Source of the DNA: Homarus americanus
Lineage: Eukaryota > Arthropoda > Malacostraca > Decapoda > Nephropidae
DNA: 64,000 bases
Direction of reading: 5' to 3'
Assembly: GCF_018991925.1 (NCBI RefSeq)
Contig: NW_024722158.1
Span: 9,428,420-9,492,419 of the forward strand
The position numbers and the translations under genes are program-made. This document shows positions 37,110 to 49,362 of the stretch, piece after piece. How positions within the stretch are numbered: position 1 is the stretch's first letter; the number at the start of each line of letters is the position of its first letter. Under the pieces are notes generated by a model that saw only the letters and a program-made list of their open reading frames with translations, was not told the DNA's origin and did no database searches.

Positions 37110-38000
37110 CCCCCCCATTACAGGAGGGACCTGACTATCCTCCCACCTGACTTATCAAATAATGAGCCCATTAATTAAGATTGTACTAAACATTACCATA
37201 TTGCTCTGATAATAGACAACATCGTGGTTTGGGCTATTTACTTCATGAACTTAAGAGTCCTGATTTATATTTTTCTGAATTGAAAAGGTTTTTTACCTGC
37301 AGGATCTAATTAAGGAATGCTAAGTTAGGTTATAGGCCTATAGGGAAATGTTCAAGTTTTTATGAAGAGGCAATGAGTGGCAGGGTGTTGCTGCTCACTT
37401 TGGAAAAAAATTGACCTCCCTAAAACTGAATAATGTTGTTTTACTATAATCATTTCCTATAACTAACACTAAATAGATCAAAGAGTAGCTATATAATGTT
37501 TATAGTGAAGTCGTAAACTTTTTCACTCTAGTCTTGTATAGATTAAAATAAGGAAATATAATATACAAACATCAGAACCAATTAGGCCAAGTTCCCGATG
37601 TAAAAAAATTTACCCCTGAAAAGATTTGTATTAATTATTTTCCACAGCCTGAGCAACACGAGTGATTCCAACAGCCTTTGGCAAAACCAAAAGGAAATCC
37701 TGCTGAATCCTTAAACCCAATTTCAGTTTTTAATCGATAATGGAGTTCACTACAATACCGAGAGGAGATATCGTACCACTATCGTAACCATATTGGATAT
37801 AGGTGGCCCACTGTTCATATAGGCTACGTTCAAATATTAGGTTAAGATCTGCACTATTCATTGAAACAGATGACAACTCCCCAAAATTATGTTTCGTCCA
37901 TGAAAAGTGACCTGTCGTTTCTCTATCGATTTATTAAGGGTGTTGTACGTCATCGTTTGGCAGCTTCAGAGGCGCGTTTGTATGGGTGACGCCTGACGCC
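37110..38000. other. No recognised feature
   Basis: AT-rich unique-looking sequence. Confidence 0.5.
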
Positions 38001-38001
38001 A

Positions 38002-38002
<1 letters not shown>

Positions 38003-38053
<51 letters not shown>
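38003..38053. repeat. (CA)n microsatellite
   Basis: About 51 bp of pure CA; another short CA run lies at about 38,736-38,760. Confidence 0.95.
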
Positions 38054-38056
<3 letters not shown>

Positions 38057-38252
38057 TACAAACAAAACATCCTGATATTATTGTACACCATGTTTACTGT
38101 TGGTAGTGATGGACAATACATTTTAGGCTAATTTGTAATGTATTAATAGACTATATAATAAGTAGCTTATAAATACAGCGTTATATTTTCTGTCAACGTG
38201 GTCGTCTTTCTAACACCTCAACAAAATCTTAGCTCGTCGACTCCTCGGAACT

Positions 38253-38669
38253 TCACGACCCCCCAAAATCTTGACTCCAAGGACCCATCAATATAAAATC
38301 TTGGTGTTCGACGGAGTAGGTCATTAGGGTCGTAGGTCTGCCTCCCTCACGGGTAATAGCGGGTTTACTGAAGCTCTGTGGGACATCCGCTCCTCGAGGT
38401 GGATATTTGTGAACTGAATATATTACAGTCGACAGATATAGTTTTCTCTTCCTTGGTTTCATAATATCGTGAGACTCATCCCCTCCCAGTACACAATTCA
38501 TCAGGGAACAACAGCACCACTTTACACTCCTACTTTTTAAGACACTATTCCCTTTACTTCCTCCCACGTGTCTCCCATTATCAAAATAAAAGGATGCAGG
38601 CTCCTTTTTTTCTACCATAGTTTCAGTTATTCTTTTCCTGTCATTCTCATTAGTTACGAACACAAACAC
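38253..38669 (-). other. Open reading frame of 138 codons, unrecognised
   Basis: The minus-strand frame begins MFVFVTNENDRKRITETMVE and has a Lys/Arg-rich middle (MKPRKRK). It is not in a tandem repeat and I recognise no domain. Coding status is unsupported. Confidence 0.15.
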
Positions 38670-38764
38670 TTACGTCTTGTTGTCTTTGGCTACCCTTCTT
38701 TATGTTAAGTAAAGACAACAGAAGGGTTACTAATCACACACACACACACACACACACACACCTC

Positions 38765-39320
38765 ATTATCTCCAACACCACGGCTATAAAAATCTAGGTA
38801 AGCATAATTAGCATTATTTTAATATCCACCTAAATTAAATACTGCTCACAATTAGCCCTACATAAAAATACAAATTTATTACCTCATTAATCATGCAGGT
38901 CTCCGGGCCCAGCGGGTGAGCTTTTCCACTGTGTATAGAACCAACATTAAAAAAAAAAAAAATATTGAGTATTGTGTAAACAGGAATTTTACCGAAGCTG
39001 GCAGTTTTATCGTCTTTAGTGTAACAGTTATCATAAAACGTCTCGTGTCAGTCATCAGGGAGAGGTGCGACAGACAGACTGAATGCTGAACAGAATACGA
39101 AGAAAATACATAGAATAAAGACCGGATGTATACTTTGAGGGGAAGAACGGAGAGTTAAACCCTTGATCACTTGGATACGCAGATAAGAGGACACCAGCAC
39201 AGGGGAGTGTAGGATTGATGACAGTAGAGAGAGAGAGAGAGAGCGGGTAGAGGGGAGGGAAGACTGTGAGAAATGTTGACAAGTGAAGGTGAATTCTCAT
39301 AATACAAAAACATTCTACAG
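38765..39320. other. No recognised feature
   Basis: Contains a poly-A run near 38,949-38,962 and a short (GA)n run near 39,227-39,243. Nothing else is recognised. Confidence 0.5.
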
Positions 39321-39343
39321 CCAGCCAGCCAGCCAGCCAGCCA
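39321..39343. repeat. (CCAG)n tetranucleotide run
   Basis: About six CCAG units. A similar but longer run lies at 59,346-59,381. Confidence 0.93.
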
Positions 39344-39504
39344 CTCGAGACGCAATGTTTGTCTCTGGTGATAAACTTAACAGAGACATACTAAGGGTGT
39401 GGGTGTGTGGTAACTTACTTGGGGGCCACTTTACCTAACAACTTTGTGACATCATTAACAAATGTGGTTGGTAGTAATGCCCTTATGCTTTTAAACCTAT
39501 ACCT

Positions 39505-39725
39505 TATTTCTTGATTTTAAGCTTACATCGTAACCTCCTCATTTTAAACCTTACTACCTAATTTTAAATCTTATTTCCTGATTAAAATATACATCTTATT
39601 TCCTGACTTTAAACTTCCATCTTATTTACTGATTTTAAACATTCACTTTTAACCTCCTGACTTTAAACTTCCTTCTTATTTCCTGATTTGAAACTCACAT
39701 CTTATTTCCCAATTTCCAAACATTT
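39505..39725. repeat. Degenerate ~30-bp tandem repeat
   Basis: Units resemble TTATTTCCTGATTTTAAACT followed by TCACATC; about seven diverged copies. Confidence 0.75.
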
Positions 39726-40192
39726 TTACTCTGATTTTCAAAGCTTCATCATATGTTACCTAACTAGGGTAGCTACTAACATTACCCTATTCCTCATATT
39801 TGAACCCAACCTTCTACAGCTTGTCGTGTACAGTACAGCCACAGCATCTGCCCCACGGACCATTAATTCGTGGTCTTAGTAACTACCGCTGTTCCTACTA
39901 TTTCCACTACACTATTATCTACACTACACCTTCTACGGTCTACAGTACTCTACACCAATGATTCTCATGACCTTTTATCAGTCCCATTCACCTTTCAGTC
40001 ATTATCACAACATTTCATTCATTTAGTTTTCCATTTTCCGTTCTCCGTATACTGTGCGCGTTATAGTCATATATGACTCACATCGTCACATCATTCGAAA
40101 AGGTAACGCTAATTTCTTAAGTGTTTTCTTTTGTTATCACTTAACAAAATTGAAAAACAATGAATGACAAGTATGATGATGATGATAAAGCT

Positions 40193-40193
40193 C

Positions 40194-40232
<39 letters not shown>

Positions 40233-40256
40233 TAATAATAATAATAATAATAATAT
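40193..40256. repeat. (AAT)n microsatellite
   Basis: AAT repeats with one extra A interruption, followed by two AATATGT units. Confidence 0.93.
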
Positions 40257-40499
40257 GTAATAATATGTAATAATGACAAGCTAGATCAATAAATTCATTC
40301 TTGGGTTTCAGCAATTTCCAACATCACGTCATTGTGGAAACGGATGAAAAAATATAAAACGGGATGAGAGAGAGATACCGGTATATTAAATTGATATCTT
40401 ATTTTTGTTATTCTATGGTATTGAATGTATGTATGGTAATATTTTCCTCTATTTAATTTAAGACATCTCTTGCTGTCTGAACACAACCAGTCAATACAT

Positions 40500-40550
40500 A
40501 TAGCTAAATAGGTTGAATTAGGTTGAAATAGGTTAAATTAGGTTAGGTTA
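40500..40550. repeat. Short (TTAGG)-type array
   Basis: AGGTTGAATTAGG and GGTTAGGTTAG units. It lies in the TTAGG orientation, opposite to most other arrays in the window. Confidence 0.7.
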
Positions 40551-40554
40551 GTTT

Positions 40555-41090
40555 CATCAGTACTGGACCAGATCATTTAGAGCTTATCTACAGGTTAGCA
40601 CCCAAGGCACTCTTAAGTCCACCATACTGTAAATGGGTACCGCACCAAACATTACATGGTGGGGGGAAATCAAGATGGTCAAGTGCAGTACTGACCACGT
40701 TGCCTCCCTGTGTTCCCAAGACATAATACCGGACTTACAGTGTACTATATCCACCCTGTTCCTAACTGGCCGTCAGCCTCTGAGATGCGTTTTCATCTTC
40801 ATGTGTATATCCCTGATTGCTTTTATGCATAAGTATGTTTTTATTTATTGCTTATTAAAGAGATTGAAATTATGCAAAAGTTCTCCTTTACCTAGGAAAT
40901 AGATTAATTTATCTCCAGGTATAAATTAATATTTCATACGATATTATTAAAGGTAAGCCATCTATTCATAAGGTATTGGCGTTTCGTATATATTATGTAA
41001 ATAAGACGATAATTTTCTGGTCCAAGTAAACACAATGCAGGAAGGTTCGTAAATCTAGTGGACAAAAGGTGAGGCACTCTGAGTCGATAC
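40555..41090. other. No recognised feature
   Basis: Unique-looking sequence with an 89-codon plus-strand frame (40,633-40,902) ending in a hydrophobic stretch; no domain recognised. Confidence 0.4.
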
Positions 41091-41095
41091 CTCAC

Positions 41096-41910
41096 TATCA
41101 CCACTACCACTACCACCACCACCACTACTACCACCACCACTATTACACTACCACCACTGCTACCACCACCACTAATACTACTACCACTACTACCACTGCT
41201 ACCATCACTACTACACTACCACAGCTAACACAACCACCACTACTGCTACCACCACCACCACCACTACTACTACTACCGTACTTCTACATTGCCACCATAA
41301 CCACTACCACCACTATAGCCTGACAGAGCCACAACAACCACAATCACCACCACTTCAGACAAAGACCACAATCACCACCACTTGAGACAACGACCACCAT
41401 CCCCACCACTGCCTAATACAGTTTTCACCACCACTTGACACAACCACAACTTCCACTGTAGGAAAGGTCAAGAAAGGAAAGCACAGTGAAGGTAGAGAAG
41501 CACAGTGAAAGTAAAGAAGCACAGTGAAGGTAGAGAAGCACAGTGAAGGTAAAGAATCACAGTGATGGTAGAGAAGCACAGTCAAAGAAGGGAAGCATAC
41601 TTTTGAGGCATGACCACAACCACTCTGCCCCTTGCTTGGTGGCTGGGGCTTCCTCAGTCACATAAATTGGGGAAATTTCCTAGAATCGCCACAGTCACCA
41701 ACAAAACTACCACCACAACCTGACACAACCATCACTACCACAACCTGACACAACCATCATTACCACAACCTGACACAACCATCACAACATCATCACAACC
41801 TTACACAGCCATCAGTACCACAACCTGACACAACCACCATCACTACCACAACCTGACACAATCATTACCACGACCACAACAACCTGACACCACTTTCACC
41901 ACCACAACCA
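41096..41910. repeat. ACC/ACT-rich low-complexity block with embedded minisatellites
   Basis: About 41,096-41,300 is (CCA/CTA)n trinucleotide DNA. From 41,467 to 41,600 a 19-bp repeat (AAGCACAGTGAAGGTAGAG) occurs about seven times. About 41,700-41,890 is a repeat around ACCACAACCTGACACAACCA. The bias to AC on one strand runs through the whole block except the GA-rich 19-bp array. Confidence 0.85.
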
Positions 41911-42020
41911 AACTCATATACTATGGTCAATTGGAAACATTTCATTTAAATCTAACACAACCAAACTCATACACTATGGTCAATTAGAAACATTTCATTT
42001 AAATCTAACACAACCAAACC
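41906..42020. repeat. 53-bp tandem duplication
   Basis: AACCAAACTCATA starts at 41,906 and 41,959, and a third partial unit begins at 42,012, each 53 bp apart. The two full units share CTATGGTCAATT and AAACATTTCATTTAAATC. Confidence 0.93.
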
Positions 42021-42094
42021 TATAACATTTATGTCATGTTGTGAACTGTAATCATTCACAGTGGATATTCTTTAGTGCTGAGAAAATCACATTC

Positions 42095-42180
42095 ATCACT
42101 TGCTTCACACACAAACCACTTGCTTCACACACACACAAACCACTTGCTTCACACACACACAAACCACTTGCTTCACATAC
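42095..42180. repeat. ~22-24-bp repeat (CACACAAACCACTTGCTT)
   Basis: About four units of CACACAAACCACTTGCTT with variable CA length. Confidence 0.9.
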
Positions 42181-42189
42181 AAATAAAAC

Positions 42190-44025
42190 AATTTCCGTCA
42201 CCGTCGCCTTACTGAAGCTAACATGTAGTACCTAATATGTTATTTTATGTTGTTTATCCCACTAAAGTATATTTCCATCAAGGGGAAATTCCCTGTCAAT
42301 AAGGACACATATCATCACATCATGTTTCCCAGAGCTCTTGTGTTGTGTAAGTTGGCCGTTAGGTGCGGTACGGACACAGTTGATTACTAAATCTTCGGTA
42401 CAATGACTAAGAACAGGTTGGTATGAGTTACTTATGTTCATGTGAGTAAAATGTAATTTGTTAATATAATTCAGTAAATACCAATAGTAGTGTCCAGGTG
42501 TGAAAGGTCATAAGCCTTTAGCTCCATAGGGAGTAATATTGGTCAAAATGCTTCATACACCAGTTAGTGAGAGGTCAATGGTAGCTAGACTTAACAGACT
42601 TTACATAACTCATTTACATAATGCCCTGCGTGGGTCATGACCTAGAAAAGTGTATAACCATCTAATTTTCACTTTTTTCTTTTTATTGAACTTTTTATTG
42701 TTTATGTTCTTTGGAATGAGCTAACTGACAAGTGTTCTTAAACATTACATCTGGGCCTAAGTCTGGTCCTTGCTCTAGTGTAAACACATATACTAGGGTA
42801 GTTAATCAGTCAATTCACCGTAGGCTAAAATGAGGTCTTCATTTCCCACCAACTGACAGCTGTTACAACTCACCATAAAAAAATTCAAAATGAATCCAAG
42901 ACAGTCTAGACAAACTTAAATAGCCCGACTATCAGTGACAAACATGCCTTGAACAATAGAATTCAGTCACTCTAAAAGGTCATAACCACTGCAGCAGCCC
43001 AAGGGCCGTTCACACGATCAGATATATAAGCTCTGACTCATGCAATGCTCGACACTGGGTTACAGCCTCCCAAGATGCACAGGGCCCAGTTACAGGCAAT
43101 CGGTTGTTGTCAAAGGCAGAAAGGGACGGACACACTGCTTTCCCTCACCATCAAAGATTCAGTGACCTTTGATGGTGAAGGAAAGCGATATCCCGATATA
43201 CGCTCTTACCTGCCCTGGGCTGGACACCACAGTATTGCTGCAGGTATTTCACCCCCACTGTAGTCTATTGACTCTTACTAATAAGTTACATTCATTAAAT
43301 ACCATTTTTATATTCTGTAGATTACTGAAGTATCCACATTAATCTATAAAATAATTAATTCTTAGTAAACTTTATGCTATAATGATTTGGGTTCAACGAT
43401 AAGGCGTCCTGCAGGATGATTCATACACCATACTCTAGAATGCAATACATATAAAGAAGCCATTTCTTAAACAAGTAACATAATTATTACCTTACATGTA
43501 GTATAAATGTTAATTTATTTTGCAAATAGTCATTTACATCACACACAACATACTAGGGTGAGTAAGTTGTTTTATCTGGGGGAGAAAATCAATATCAGAG
43601 AGGAATAATTATACAGTATTAAGAACTTATTACCAGTAAGTAGACAGGAGTGCACCAGTGAAACAATACTGCCACTAAAGAGTCACTACACTGCCTTTCA
43701 TGACATATTCCTCGGGACCTCCACAACACCAGCCCGTGAAACATGACACTATCGTTGTTATGAAGAGGTGACTTTCCCTACACTGTTAAAAAATTCACCT
43801 TTCAACTCGATATGAATCGATTTATGGGAATGAAAGTGGGTCCCAGAGACCTGAGGGCCCATTATGAGGAGTGGGGATATAACACCTAATAAACCACTAA
43901 AACAGGAGAAGGCCGAGCACTGCACTCTCCCAGCTGTCGAGTACCCCGGCACCCGTTTATACAGGAAGGTACGGTAAACTGAGATTCACTTGAGCACAAA
44001 GTACGGACCTTTAGGAGACGCGGCT
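42190..44025. other. About 1.8 kb of unique-looking sequence with one hairpin
   Basis: The only structured element seen is an inverted repeat at 43,138-43,156 and 43,167-43,185 (19-bp arms, one mismatch, loop ATTCAGTGAC). No domain-bearing frame is present. Confidence 0.5.
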
Positions 44026-44029
44026 TCAT

Positions 44030-44815
44030 CACCACTACCTCACCACCACAACTAGTACCAATACCACTACCTCACCACCACAACTAGTACCAATACCACT
44101 ACCTCACCACCACAACTAGTACCAATACCACTATCTCACCACCACAACTAGTACCAATACCACTACCTCACCTCCACAACTAGTACCAATACCACTACCT
44201 CACCACCACAACTAGTACCAATACCACTACCTCACCACCACAACTAGTACCAATACCACTACCTCACCACCACAACTAGTGCCAATGCCACTACCTCACC
44301 ACCACAACTAGGTACCAATGCCACTACCTCACCACCACAATGGTACCAATGCCACTACCTCACCACCACAGCTAGTACCAATACCCTGCCTCACCACCAC
44401 AACTAGTGCCAATACCACTACCTCACCACCACAACTGGTACCAAATACCACTACCTCACACACAACTAGTGCCAATACCACTATCTCTCCTACAAGCTAT
44501 CACCACAGACACTACCTCTCCAACACAGCAATAACTATCACCACAATACCCTCTCCACCACAACTATCACCACAGCCACTACCTCTCCACCACAACTATC
44601 ACCACAGCCACTACCTCTCCACCACAACTATCACCACAGCCTCTCCACCACAACTATCACCACAGCCACTACCTCTCCACCACAACTATCACCACAGCCA
44701 CTACCTCTCCACCACAACTATCACCACAGCCACTACCTCTCCACCACAACTATCACCACAGCCACTACCTCTCCACCACAACTATCACCACAACCAATTC
44801 CTAACCACCACGACT
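44030..44815. repeat. 32-bp minisatellite with a unit change partway
   Basis: From 44,030 to about 44,490 the unit contains CACCACCACAACTAGTACCA followed by ATACCACTACCT. From about 44,540 to 44,815 it contains CACCACAACTATCACCACAG followed by CCACTACCTCTC. Both are 32 bp. The change occurs through a short irregular stretch, so the second form probably arose from the first. A 177-codon Thr/His/Pro-rich frame is a by-product. Confidence 0.94.
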
Positions 44816-44916
44816 GCACATATGTTTGAAATCGAAACGGGACTTCATTGACACCCTGTACTATCCTATGTCCTGAATAACAACACAAATAATAATATAA
44901 ATAATTATTACAACAC

Positions 44917-44917
<1 letters not shown>

Positions 44918-44970
<53 letters not shown>
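44918..44970. repeat. (AAT)n microsatellite
   Basis: AAT repeats directly abut the 37-bp satellite that follows. Confidence 0.95.
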
Positions 44971-45980
44971 GCACGTGACCACTCGAGTAATACAGTTAAC
45001 CTACTGAGCACGTCACCACTCGAGTATTATAGTTAACCGACTGAGCACGTCACCATTCGAGTATTATAGTTAACCTACTGAGCACGTCATCACTCGAGTA
45101 CTATAGTTAAGCTACTGAGCACGTGACCGCTCGAGTATTATAGTTAACCTACTGAGCACGTCACCACTCGAGTATTATAGTTAACCTACTGAGCACGTCA
45201 CCACTCGAGTATTATAGTTAACCTACTGAGCACGTCACCACTCGAGTATTATAGTTAACCGACTGAGCACGTCACCATTCGAGTATTATAGTTAACCTAC
45301 TGAGCACGTCACCACTCGAGTATTATAGTTAACCGACTGAGCATGTCACCACTCTAGTACTTTAGTTAACCTACTGAGCATGTCACCACTCGAGTATTAT
45401 AGTTAACCTACTGAGCACGTCACCACTCGAGTATTATAGTTAACCTACTGAGCATGTCACCACTCCGAGTATTATAGTTGACCTACTGGGCGCGTCACCA
45501 CTCGAGTATTATAGTTAACCTACTAAGCACGTCACCACTCGAGTATTATAGTTAACCTACTGAGCACGTCACCACTCTAGTACTATAGTTAACCTACTGA
45601 GCACGTCACCACTCGAGTATTATAGTTAACCTACTGAGCACGTCACCATTCGAGTATTATAGTTAACCTACTAAGCACGTCACCACTCGAGTATTATAGT
45701 TAACCTACTAAGCACGTGACCACTCGAGTATTATAGTTAACCTACTAAAGCACGTCACCACTCGAGGTATTATAGTTGAAAAACCTACTGAGCACGTCAC
45801 CACTCCTAGTACTATAGTTAACCTACTGAGCACGTCACCACTCGAGTATTATAGTTAACCTACTGAGCACGTCACCATTCGAGTATTATAGTTAACCTAC
45901 TAAGCACGTCACCACTCGAGTATTATAGTTAACCTACTAAGCACGTGACCACTCGAGTATTATAGTTAACCTACTGAGCA
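44971..45980. repeat. 37-bp satellite, about 27 copies, with higher-order structure
   Basis: The unit contains GAGCACGTCACCACTCGAGT followed by ATTATAGTTAACCTACT. Most units carry CTCGAG. A variant (ACCATTCGAG following CCGACT) appears at 45,052 and 45,274, which is 222 bp or six units apart. A second variant set (CCATTCGAG then two CTAAGCACG units, the second with CACGTGACC) appears near 45,646 and 45,874. Confidence 0.95.
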
Positions 45981-46064
45981 TGATACCTCAGCTTGTTCCT
46001 CAAGTGACCATAACCGAGGTTCCTAGGTTGTACCTTGAACTCAAGTTTATGTGATGACCTAAGC

Positions 46065-46160
46065 AGGGTCTACCATTAGACAACACATTATGCTTCCAGT
46101 ATCTTCCCAGGCGGTGGTAGTACCTCACTGTTTGGTAGCTGCCTATTACCTACAAGTGAT
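46065..46160 (-). mobile_element. SINE-like dispersed repeat, copy 3 (5' part only)
   Basis: On the minus strand it reads AGGTAATAGGCAGCTACCAA, GGTACTACCACCGCCTGGGA and GAAGCATAATGTGTTGTCTA, then loses similarity after GGTAGACCCTGC. It has about 95 bp of the 5' end of the family at 12,007 and 27,868. Confidence 0.75.
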
Positions 46161-46244
46161 AGTTTTAATCACCCAAGCATGAAAGTACGATAGTTATAAT
46201 CACCCAAGCATGAAAGTACGATAGTTATAATCACCCAAGCATGA
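46158..46244. repeat. 31-bp tandem repeat, about 2.7 copies
   Basis: Repeats of AGTTATAATCACCCAAGCAT followed by GAAAGTACGAT. Confidence 0.93.
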
Positions 46245-46557
46245 TATTATTCCCTAATGTATGATCTTTCATTTCACCTGACCTAAAATTGGAGTATCTA
46301 GCAGTAGTAAGTGCCCAATTGCCCAACCCTTCGTTCGTATCAATTGTTGGCTCCCGCTCGATAACTTTCCATGGAAACGGTGAATTAATTTCAATATTGG
46401 TGTGTATGTAAACTGTACCGATAAATTTTCTTAACTTGGGAATGTTGGGAGTGTTGCTCGTCCACAGTTTTAAAAAGTTGTTTCTGTTTTTGTCCAGGTA
46501 GGGGAGGATGAGCCTTTTTGGGGGGAGGGGGGCTTTATGAGCCTTTTTTCCTTGCAT
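46231..46557 (-). other. Open reading frame of 108 codons, unrecognised
   Basis: The minus-strand frame starts MQGKKAHKAPLPPKRLILPY and includes SPFPWKVIEREPTIDTNEGL. It is not in a tandem repeat apart from its last codons. I recognise no family; it could be a decayed mobile-element gene or chance. Confidence 0.18.
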
Positions 46558-46662
46558 TGTTGTGGTACTTTTGTAACTGTCATTTGAGTGAAGGTGGATC
46601 TCAGCCTTGACAACCGTAAGTGTAATGGCTTCTTTTGTATTACCTAAGGTGCTAAACGTAAC

Positions 46663-46715
46663 AGATCACCTGAAGATTTGCACCACCCGGCTTATTTCAT
46701 CTGATTATATAATAA
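46663..46715. mobile_element. Foldback family, single arm
   Basis: AGATCACCTGAAGATTTGCA followed by CCGGCTTATTTCATCTGATT matches the family arm. No second arm is found nearby, so this is a solo or truncated copy. Confidence 0.6.
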
Positions 46716-47027
46716 TGTATGCCCCTCGTGTCACTTAGGCGTGAATTTGTTTAAGGTGTAGAAGCTGTCGCCAACACAACAACCACACCCTAAGTTAACG
46801 AGCTGCAGGACCCAATGTTAAGGAATAGTAAGACCGGACAACTCGCCAACTGCACTGGCTAATCATTACCCCGGAATACGATCCGCAAATCGATTAACAT
46901 CAAGGTTCCCAATTACTGCTGGGTAGACAGAGGCAAATGACGTAAAGATACTTGCCTATAGCTTCACCCTGCCCTTAACCTAAGATAACCTAACCAAACC
47001 TAACCCATGCTACTAAACTTACCGGAT

Positions 47028-47231
47028 TACATGAATATTATCACAACCGACTTATTTCACCTGATGATTATACACCATGAAGCTAAGCTAACCTAATATA
47101 ACCCAACTAAATTTAACCTAACATAATCTGCAGTAATTTAGTCTAACAAAACCTAAACCAACTCCTCTAGATAGCGTTAAGGTGTTCAATCATCAGGTGA
47201 AATAAGCTGGGGGACTAATTTTCAGGTGATC
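47028..47231. mobile_element. Foldback element enclosing CCTAA repeats (copy 5, best preserved)
   Basis: The left arm begins GGATTACATGAATATTATCA and includes CGACTTATTTCACCTGATGA. The core (about 47,085-47,160) is degenerate CCTAA DNA. The right arm follows CTAGATAGCGTTAAGGTG and reads ATCATCAGGTGAAATAAGCT then ACTAATTTTCAGGTGATCC. The arms pair over about 55 bp. There is no coding sequence. I could not assign a target-site duplication. Confidence 0.8.
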
Positions 47232-47234
47232 CAA

Positions 47235-48775
47235 CACAACACGACGTCAGGACACAACGAGTAGCCCAGTTCATTGTTATTATCCTAAGCAGCCAGCCGA
47301 GGACGCCTTACCTACCACCACCACAACACCGACGTGAATTATAAAAAAATAATAATGATAATAAGGCCAAAATTTAATCTAATGAGCAGCTGGTGAAGTT
47401 TAAGTGACAACAAAAACAAGATGTGAAATAAATCTACTTATAAAATCTAAGAGTCGAATATATTTCATTTTAGTTTGTTTTATTTTGTTTTTTAAGATTT
47501 TCAAACACTTATACAATTGAGAAATAAAAATGAAGTCCACCCAACTTTCGGATACTAATATACTTCAATTTAGTTTTGTTCAGTCTTAGTTTGTAAGAGA
47601 CTCAGGTAAAGCTACTTGTTCCCAGACATAATATTAAACGCTACACTGAAACCCTTGACAATAACACACATCAGCGAGTGTTAATAACCTGCAACACAAC
47701 TTGTTCCACAGTGGTTAATCGCATAATCACAAACGACAATCTGTTTACGTTATGAGTGCATGAATACAGACACGGAGAACCTGTATTCATGCATAAGCTG
47801 TAAATTCAGTAATTCGTATATAAATTGAATGGAGAGGATGGAGGCGGGCGAGTTGGCGGGTTTGTTAAAGTTGCGATGCAGCTCAGCGCGGGAAAAATTC
47901 AATACTTCACATCTTGGAATTCGTGGAGTGAAGGGCGAGTTTTAAACTTTCATGGGTGGGAGATAACACTGCCTTTGAAGACCACAGCCACCGGGATTTC
48001 TTTTGTGCAGTGGCGCGGCGCAGAGTCTGAGTATTGGGGCTAATACAATTTTCGGCTTAGTGACACAAACACAATGTTTTGGCCAAAAGAAAATCGCTCT
48101 CCCCACCTGACGTATTATCAAGTTTATCTCTGGTAACGATCCTCTGACCTCATTTCTCTCTTCTTTTTTTCTTTTTAATATGTTCCGGGTGTGTTTTTGT
48201 TCACTCGCTTTACACACTAAAAATTTACAATAGTTGTGGGACGACTTACAGACTGTGGTGGCCATGGAGGGTAGCCTATTCGTATCGCAAGGATGAACAA
48301 AATATTTGGAATTTCTAAGAACCAAAATATCCCAGAATTTATTTACAAAAAATTTTCTTCGGTATAGAATATTTTAAACTTAAATATTCGGTAATTAAAA
48401 AAACAATTCTAGCAATCAGTAAATTTTAATTAAATAGCAGCCAGAGTTTTATTACAGCAAAACGTATTATGAGTGATACAACATAATCATTACAAAGTAA
48501 AATCATAGCCTTCCCTGAGGCGACAAAAATATAATACGTTTGGAGCATTTACCGACCACCAGCACTGGGTCACATCTTCCACCTCTCACTCACTAGTCTG
48601 TATATAAAAGCGAAATTAGAGTCCACTGGGCTATATCCCTCAGGTTCCTTGACGTAATTTTGATGAAGCTTGGCCGGAAAACTTTCTTGGTTATAATTAT
48701 CAAGTCTTAGCTAATATAGATTCTAACCCACAGTTTTCACGTCAGTCTAAGAAGAAGGGCTTGGAATACTAATTT
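47235..48775. other. About 1.5 kb of unique-looking sequence
   Basis: A small hairpin lies near 47,750-47,797 (GCATGAATACAG pairing with CTGTATTCATGC). The plus-strand frame 47,825-48,043 and the minus-strand frame 47,942-48,325 overlap and neither has a recognised domain. Confidence 0.45.
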
Positions 48776-48780
48776 ACTTT

Positions 48781-48926
48781 GGATCGCCTGAACATAAGCT
48801 CCTAGCTGAGTTCACCTCAATATTAGCCACTCTAACGTTTCCCTTAACAGGATCTAGCCCCAAGGTAACGTTAAGGTGTTTAATCATCAGGTGGAATAAG
48901 CTGGGGGTTAATACTCATGTGATCAA
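48781..48926. mobile_element. Foldback element without CCTAA core (copy 6)
   Basis: The left arm is GGATCGCCTGAACATAAGCT then GCTGAGTTCACCTCAATATT and CACTCTAACG. The right arm is AACGTTAAGGTGTTTAATCA, TCAGGTGGAATAAGCTGGGG and TACTCATGTGATC. The arms nearly meet, with only a short spacer. This shows that the arms exist as a unit with little or no telomere-like core. Confidence 0.72.
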
Positions 48927-48956
48927 TTTGATTATATGATAACAGTCAACTGAGAG

Positions 48957-48960
<4 letters not shown>

Positions 48961-48995
<35 letters not shown>

Positions 48996-49013
48996 AACAA
49001 TAACAATAACAAC

Positions 49014-49101
<88 letters not shown>
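48961..49101. repeat. Compound (CAA)n(TAA)n microsatellite
   Basis: CAA repeats pass through a mixed AATAAC stretch into a long TAA run. The Tyr/Cys-only frame on the minus strand is an artefact. Confidence 0.96.
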
Positions 49102-49103
<2 letters not shown>

Positions 49104-49362
49104 TCAAATGTTTTTGTACTCCCAGACCCACTGAGTTCATTTACAGTTCATTATTTAATTTGTCTATGAGCTCAGTATAATCTAATGACCGCCACAAACA
49201 AATGCTCTCCATGCTCCCCTCTGCACTCTAAAAGCTGCATACATTTACCTTCTCCCAAGCTGAGCAAGAGTGAGTAGGCTATCTAGTTAAAGTAAAAGTC
49301 TCAGTGAAAATTCGAAGCCATCCTAGACGCATAACGCTAAGCAGCAGTTTAGACTCGGCCAG

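Noticed and set aside
44971..45980. CRISPR-like appearance of regularly spaced 37-bp repeats
   Set aside because: The repeats are directly adjacent with no unique spacers, and the sequence context is eukaryotic. The same holds for the 28-, 32- and 23-bp arrays.
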